DNA of 64,000 nucleotides from Dyella humicola (GTDB lineage Bacteria > Pseudomonadota > Gammaproteobacteria > Xanthomonadales > Rhodanobacteraceae): the NCBI RefSeq assembly GCF_026283945.1, contig NZ_JAPDPC010000001.1:1488001-1552000 (forward strand), given 5' to 3'. Both the position numbers and the translations under genes were made by a program. Below are positions 60,486-64,000 of this stretch, piece by piece (within the stretch, counting starts at the first letter, position 1; each line of letters opens with the position of its first letter). Below the pieces are notes generated by a model, which ran no database searches, had not been told where the DNA came from, and worked only from the letters and a program-made list of their open reading frames with translations.

Positions 60486-61244
60486 ATGCGTACTCTCCGA
60501 CCCAACACCTCAACACGCACAGAGGCTGCACCACGTCATGGTTTGGCGCGCGTGCTCAGCAAGCTCGGAGTGTGTTCGCGCAGCCAGGCCGAAAAGGCGG
60601 TGCGCGAGGGCAGGGTAAGTGTGGATGGGAAGGTCGTGCTCGATCCCGAGCGTCCCACCGATGTGCAACGCCAACAGATCCGTCTGGACAACGAGCCCGT
60701 GGTGGCCACGACGCGTGTCTACCTCGCGCTCAACAAGCCGCGTGGCATTGTGGTCAGTGCGGCAGACGAGCGTGGTCGCGACACCGTATACGACTTGTTG
60801 AAGGATGCCGGGTTACCGTGGCTGGGTCCGGTGGGGCGCTTGGACAAGGCCAGCGAGGGTTTGCTGCTGTTGAGTAACGACAGTGTCTGGGCAGCACAGC
60901 TCACCGAGCCCAAGCATCACGTGGACAAGACCTATCACGTGCAGATCGACCGCATTCCGGATCAGGCGCTACTGGATCGGTTGATCACGGGCGTCGTCGA
61001 GCAGGGCGAGCGCCTCATGGCCAAACGTGTCGTGCTGCTTCGCACGGGCGAAAAAAACGCTTGGCTCGAGATCGTGTTGGACGAAGGACGCAACCGACAT
61101 ATCAGGCGCTTGCTGGCGGCGCATGAGATCTCCGTGCTGCGGCTGATTCGCGTGGCGATTGGGCCGCTGGCGCTGGGTGAGCTGGCCAAGGGGCAGTGGC
61201 GACCCTTGAGCGCTGACGAAGTGCGGGCGTTGGCGACGTCCTAA
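60486..61244 (+). CDS. RsuA/RluB-family rRNA pseudouridine synthase
   Basis: 252 residues. An S4 RNA-binding domain (LARVLSKLGVCSRSQAEKAVREGRVSVDGKVV) is followed by the synthase fold: RVYLALNKPRGIVVS, the catalytic-Asp motif GRLDKASEGLLLLSND, and EIVLDEGRNRHIRRLLAAHEISVLRLIR (landmark). It makes one pseudouridine in rRNA (RluB, RluE/F or RsuA target not assignable). I chose the ATG at 60486; a frame to 60354 adds residues without homology. Confidence 0.9.
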   Translation: MRTLRPNTSTRTEAAPRHGLARVLSKLGVCSRSQAEKAVREGRVSVDGKVVLDPERPTDVQRQQIRLDNEPVVATTRVYLALNKPRGIVVSAADERGRDTVYDLLKDAGLPWLGPVGRLDKASEGLLLLSNDSVWAAQLTEPKHHVDKTYHVQIDRIPDQALLDRLITGVVEQGERLMAKRVVLLRTGEKNAWLEIVLDEGRNRHIRRLLAAHEISVLRLIRVAIGPLALGELAKGQWRPLSADEVRALATS

Positions 61245-61254
61245 CTCTTCTTCT

Positions 61255-61403
61255 TCTCCCCCAAGGGGAGAGGACCGAGGTGAGCCCCAAAAGGGGGTAA
61301 AGGGCGGGTGCTTGCGGAAGCGCTGCAAACGTGGCCGCATTGCACGGACGGTGTCGCAAGACTCGCCCCTCACCTCAACCCTCTCCCCGGAGGGGAGAGG
61401 GAG
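61255..61403. repeat. Imperfect inverted repeat with CTCACCTC...CCTCTCCCC units
   Basis: The unit CTCACCTCrryCCTCTCCCC occurs inverted at about 61255-61283 and forward at about 61369-61401, the latter ending in the palindrome CCCTCTCCCC-GGA-GGGGAGAGGG (61379-61401). This is a dispersed intergenic repeat of Xanthomonad type. Confidence 0.75.
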
Positions 61404-61411
61404 TCCAGCGA

Positions 61412-62605
61412 TCAGATTACGCCCAGCTTCTTGCCCACCTTGGTGAACGCCGCAATCGCCTGATCGAGATGCTCGCGCGTATGCGCGGCGCTCATCTGGG
61501 TACGGATGCGCGCCTGGCCCTGCGGCACCACGGGGTAGAAGAAGCCGGTGACGTAGATGCCTTCGTCGAGCAGTTCGGTCGCCATGGCCTGGGCCTTCTT
61601 GGCGTCGTAGATCATCACCGGCACGATTGGATGCACGCCCGGCTTGATGTCGAAGCCCGCCTTGGTCATCTGCTCGCGGAAATAGCGCGTGTTTTCCTTG
61701 ACCTGATCGCGCAGGTCACCCGCGGCGGCGAGCATCTCGAACACCTTGATGCCGGCGGCCACCACGTGCGGCGGCAGCGAGTTGGAGAACAGGTAGGGGC
61801 GCGAGCGCTGGCGCAGCATCTCGATGATTTCGCGCGGGCCGGTGGTGAAGCCGCCCAGGGCGCCGCCGAGGGCCTTGCCCAGCGTGCCGGTGATGATGTC
61901 GATCTTGTTCAGTACGCCGTTCACTTCGGCCGAGCCGCGACCGGTGTCGCCGAGGAAGCCGGTGCAATGGCATTCGTCGATATGCACGAGCGCACCGTAT
62001 TTCTCCGCCAGTGCGGTGATCTGGTCGAGCGGGGCGATGAAGCCATCCATCGAGAACGCGCCATCGGTGGTGATCAGCTTGGTACGCGCGCCCGCCGCGT
62101 CGGCCGCCTGCAGCTGCTTCTCAAGATCCGCCATGTCGCAGTTGCCGTAGCGGAAACGCTTGGCCTTGCACAGGCGGATGCCGTCGATGATCGAGGCATG
62201 GTTGAGCGCGTCGGAGATGATCGCGTCTTCCTCACCCAGCAGCGGCTCGAACAGACCGCCGTTGGCGTCGAAGCAGGCGGCGTAGAGGATGGTGTCCTCG
62301 GTGCCGAAGAATTCGGCGATCTTTTTTTCCAATTGCTTGTGCAGGTCCTGCGTACCACAGATGAAGCGCACCGACGCCATGCCGAAGCCGTGGCTATCCA
62401 GCGCGTCCTTCGCGGCCTGGATCACGTCGGGGTGATCGGCCAGCCCCAGATAGTTGTTGGCGCAGAAGTTGAGTACTTCCTGCCCGCTGTCCAGGCGGAT
62501 CTTCGCCGACTGCGGTGAGGTGATGATGCGCTCAGCCTTGAACAGGCCTTGCTCACGGATCGATTCGAGTTCGCTGGCGAAGCGCGACTGGCCGGGGTAG
62601 CTCAT
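61412..62605 (-). CDS. kbl: Glycine C-acetyltransferase (2-amino-3-oxobutyrate CoA ligase)
   Basis: 397 residues, alpha-oxoamine synthase family. [14 protein letters not shown] at the start, DAANGGLFE-type substrate loop, [28 protein letters not shown], and the PLP lysine in [16 protein letters not shown]. It joins acetyl-CoA and glycine or splits 2-amino-3-oxobutyrate in threonine breakdown. ATG at 62605 decided by homology ([13 protein letters not shown]); the longer frame is non-homologous. No tdh gene follows in the window. Confidence 0.95.
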   Translation of the reverse strand: MSYPGQSRFASELESIREQGLFKAERIITSPQSAKIRLDSGQEVLNFCANNYLGLADHPDVIQAAKDALDSHGFGMASVRFICGTQDLHKQLEKKIAEFFGTEDTILYAACFDANGGLFEPLLGEEDAIISDALNHASIIDGIRLCKAKRFRYGNCDMADLEKQLQAADAAGARTKLITTDGAFSMDGFIAPLDQITALAEKYGALVHIDECHCTGFLGDTGRGSAEVNGVLNKIDIITGTLGKALGGALGGFTTGPREIIEMLRQRSRPYLFSNSLPPHVVAAGIKVFEMLAAAGDLRDQVKENTRYFREQMTKAGFDIKPGVHPIVPVMIYDAKKAQAMATELLDEGIYVTGFFYPVVPQGQARIRTQMSAAHTREHLDQAIAAFTKVGKKLGVI

Positions 62606-62706
62606 GGGGAATTCCAGCAGGGCAAAGGGATATTTTGAGCCCTTGAGGCCGCGCTGGGAAGGAAGCGGCGCGGGGCAGCCGTGGCCGGCGCCCCGCGATG
62701 GGCCGA

Positions 62707-64000
62707 TCAGGCCTGATGCAGGCCGAACTCCGCCCGAGTCGTCTTGCCCTTGTCGTCGATGCCGTCGGGCGTGAGCTTGGGGTCCTTCAGTGACACGCGC
62801 TTGTCGTCCAGCTTGCCCTTCAGCCACGTCTGTACGGCAGCGGCGCGTCGATCAGCCAGGTCATGCATGGCCTTGGCATCCACGGCGACATTGGTTTCCA
62901 TCAGGCTGCGCATTTCGTCGGGCTCGAGCGACTTCTTCAGGCCGATAACGTTTTTCGGCTTGCCCTTGAAGTCGTCGTCCTTGTAGGCGCGTTTGAGGTA
63001 GCGCTCGTACTCGTCGGGCGTCACGTTGACCGCGGCCAAGGCCGCCGCCGAGGTGTCGGCACCCTTGCCCGTCTGATCCAGGGCCTTCTGCTGGCGAACC
63101 ATGTTGTCCACGGTGACCTTGCGCAGGCCGTCCTCGTCCTTGGACGGATCGACCCGTCCGGTGATGTCCAGATTGAGCGCGGGCTTCTGGTTGAGCATGG
63201 CGACGATCTTGCCGAGCCGCTCCTGGGCCTGGGCGTCCAGCACGGCGGAACCAGGCTCGAACTCGACAAAGCCCAGGTCCTCGTGGCTGCCGCCACTGAA
63301 GGCAGCTCCCAGCAAGCGGAACGGCGCGGTGGCTGCTTTGGCGATCAGGTTGCCGATGGCGCGCCAGATCAGGCCACCCATGCTGAACTGCGGATCATCC
63401 AGGGAACCGGACACCGGCACGTTCACATCGATATTGCCCTGGGTGTCCTTGAGCAGCGCCACCGCCAGCTTCACCGGCAGATGGGCAATGCCGGGGCTTT
63501 CGTCGCGATCGCCGAAGGTGAGCTGGGTGATGAAGATGTGGTTGTCCGCATTGAGCTTGCGCTGGTCAAGCGTGTAGTGGACATCCATCGTGAGCTTGCC
63601 CTGGGTAATGGGGTAGCCCGTATAGCGGGTGGAATACGCGGTGAGGCGGGTCAACTCGACGTCGTTGGCCTTGCCCTTGATGTCGAGGAAGGCCACCGGT
63701 TGCAACGGATTGATGGTGCCGTCGATATCAACGGGCGAGTTGTCGTCCAGTGCGGCCTGCACCGATAGAGCGGCCGGCGGACCGCCTGCCGCACTGCCGA
63801 TGGTGCCGATCTTGCCGGTCAACTTGGTGAGGTTGGCGGTGTAGTTGGGCTTGATGAAGTTGTCGGTGTAGTTGAGCTGGCCGTTCACCAGCGTGATGCC
63901 GCCGATAAGAATGTCCGGCGCAGGGCCGGCGGGCGCCGTCGTGGCCGCTGCTGTCGTGGCCACGGCCGCCTGTGGCTTGGGAGCGGCAGGCGCGGCAGGC
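62707..64000 (-). CDS. DUF748 family protein, C-terminal part (cut by window edge)
   Basis: 431 codons, open to the window edge, so the start lies to the right. Pattern of AsmA-like DUF748 proteins: [110 protein letters not shown] (landmarks). The C-terminus has the helical segment [21 protein letters not shown], similar to the DUF748 C-terminal module. Role probably in outer-membrane or envelope lipid traffic, as suggested for AsmA-like proteins; not established. Confidence 0.85.
   Translation of the reverse strand, partial: PAAPAAPKPQAAVATTAAATTAPAGPAPDILIGGITLVNGQLNYTDNFIKPNYTANLTKLTGKIGTIGSAAGGPPAALSVQAALDDNSPVDIDGTINPLQPVAFLDIKGKANDVELTRLTAYSTRYTGYPITQGKLTMDVHYTLDQRKLNADNHIFITQLTFGDRDESPGIAHLPVKLAVALLKDTQGNIDVNVPVSGSLDDPQFSMGGLIWRAIGNLIAKAATAPFRLLGAAFSGGSHEDLGFVEFEPGSAVLDAQAQERLGKIVAMLNQKPALNLDITGRVDPSKDEDGLRKVTVDNMVRQQKALDQTGKGADTSAAALAAVNVTPDEYERYLKRAYKDDDFKGKPKNVIGLKKSLEPDEMRSLMETNVAVDAKAMHDLADRRAAAVQTWLKGKLDDKRVSLKDPKLTPDGIDDKGKTTRAEFGLHQA

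Overview
The window looks like chromosome of a gammaproteobacterium of the Xanthomonadales, probably Rhodanobacteraceae (Dyella, Rhodanobacter or Luteibacter type). This is an inference from high GC, the AcnD/PrpF form of the 2-methylcitrate cycle, paired OmpA-like proteins, TypA, OprB and DUF1501/DUF1800 genes and Xanthomonad-style dispersed repeats. No rRNA, tRNA or CRISPR array was seen, so the genus is not fixed.

Layout. 1-4 kb: an RND efflux operon on the minus strand (outer-membrane lipoprotein, membrane fusion protein, start of the inner-membrane pump, cut by the window edge), with a 71-residue protein upstream and a 965-residue winged-helix/AAA/TPR regulator behind it (4.1-7.0 kb). 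7.3-14.3 kb: a tightly packed minus-strand catabolic operon (FadL/TodX porin, VOC dioxygenase, FAH-family hydrolase, acyl-CoA ligase, FAD monooxygenase) facing a TetR gene, with two matching operator-like repeats between them. This looks like uptake, hydroxylation, ring cleavage and CoA activation of a hydrophobic aromatic compound.

15.3-24.6 kb: accessory DNA. It mixes intact genes (DUF302, two Tat-type alpha/beta hydrolases, TetR, MBL hydrolase, SoxCD-like sulfite dehydrogenase, SnoaL-like protein) with fragments of other genes (a second SnoaL copy, carboxymuconolactone decarboxylase, SLAC1/TehA transporter, catalase, IS3 orfA). Near-identical 24-bp direct repeats lie at its two ends. A PadR/HAAS pair follows.

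26-44 kb is mostly core: DUF1501/DUF1800 exported pair, methyltransferases, OprB porin, typA, 3-hydroxybutyrate oligomer hydrolase, cyclophilin, YidB, GlsB, an aspartate-type aminotransferase and malate dehydrogenase. Then comes the propionate locus: a decayed prpE, then prpB and prpC.

45.3-49.7 kb: a five-gene secretion cassette: a Gly-rich exported protein, a small exported protein sharing its C-terminal motif, a C39 peptidase, a protein with a double-glycine processing motif, and an outer-membrane barrel with repeat-rich and coiled-coil N-terminus. It resembles the Pseudomonas Fap functional-amyloid system in logic but not in subunit sequence, and is my best candidate for an undescribed system. 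With a GST and a TerC gene it separates prpBC from acnD-prpF-prpD (51.7-57.2 kb). The right end has two tandem OmpA-like genes with a shared leader, separated by an odd CATG-rich spacer, then a pseudouridine synthase, kbl and part of a DUF748 gene.
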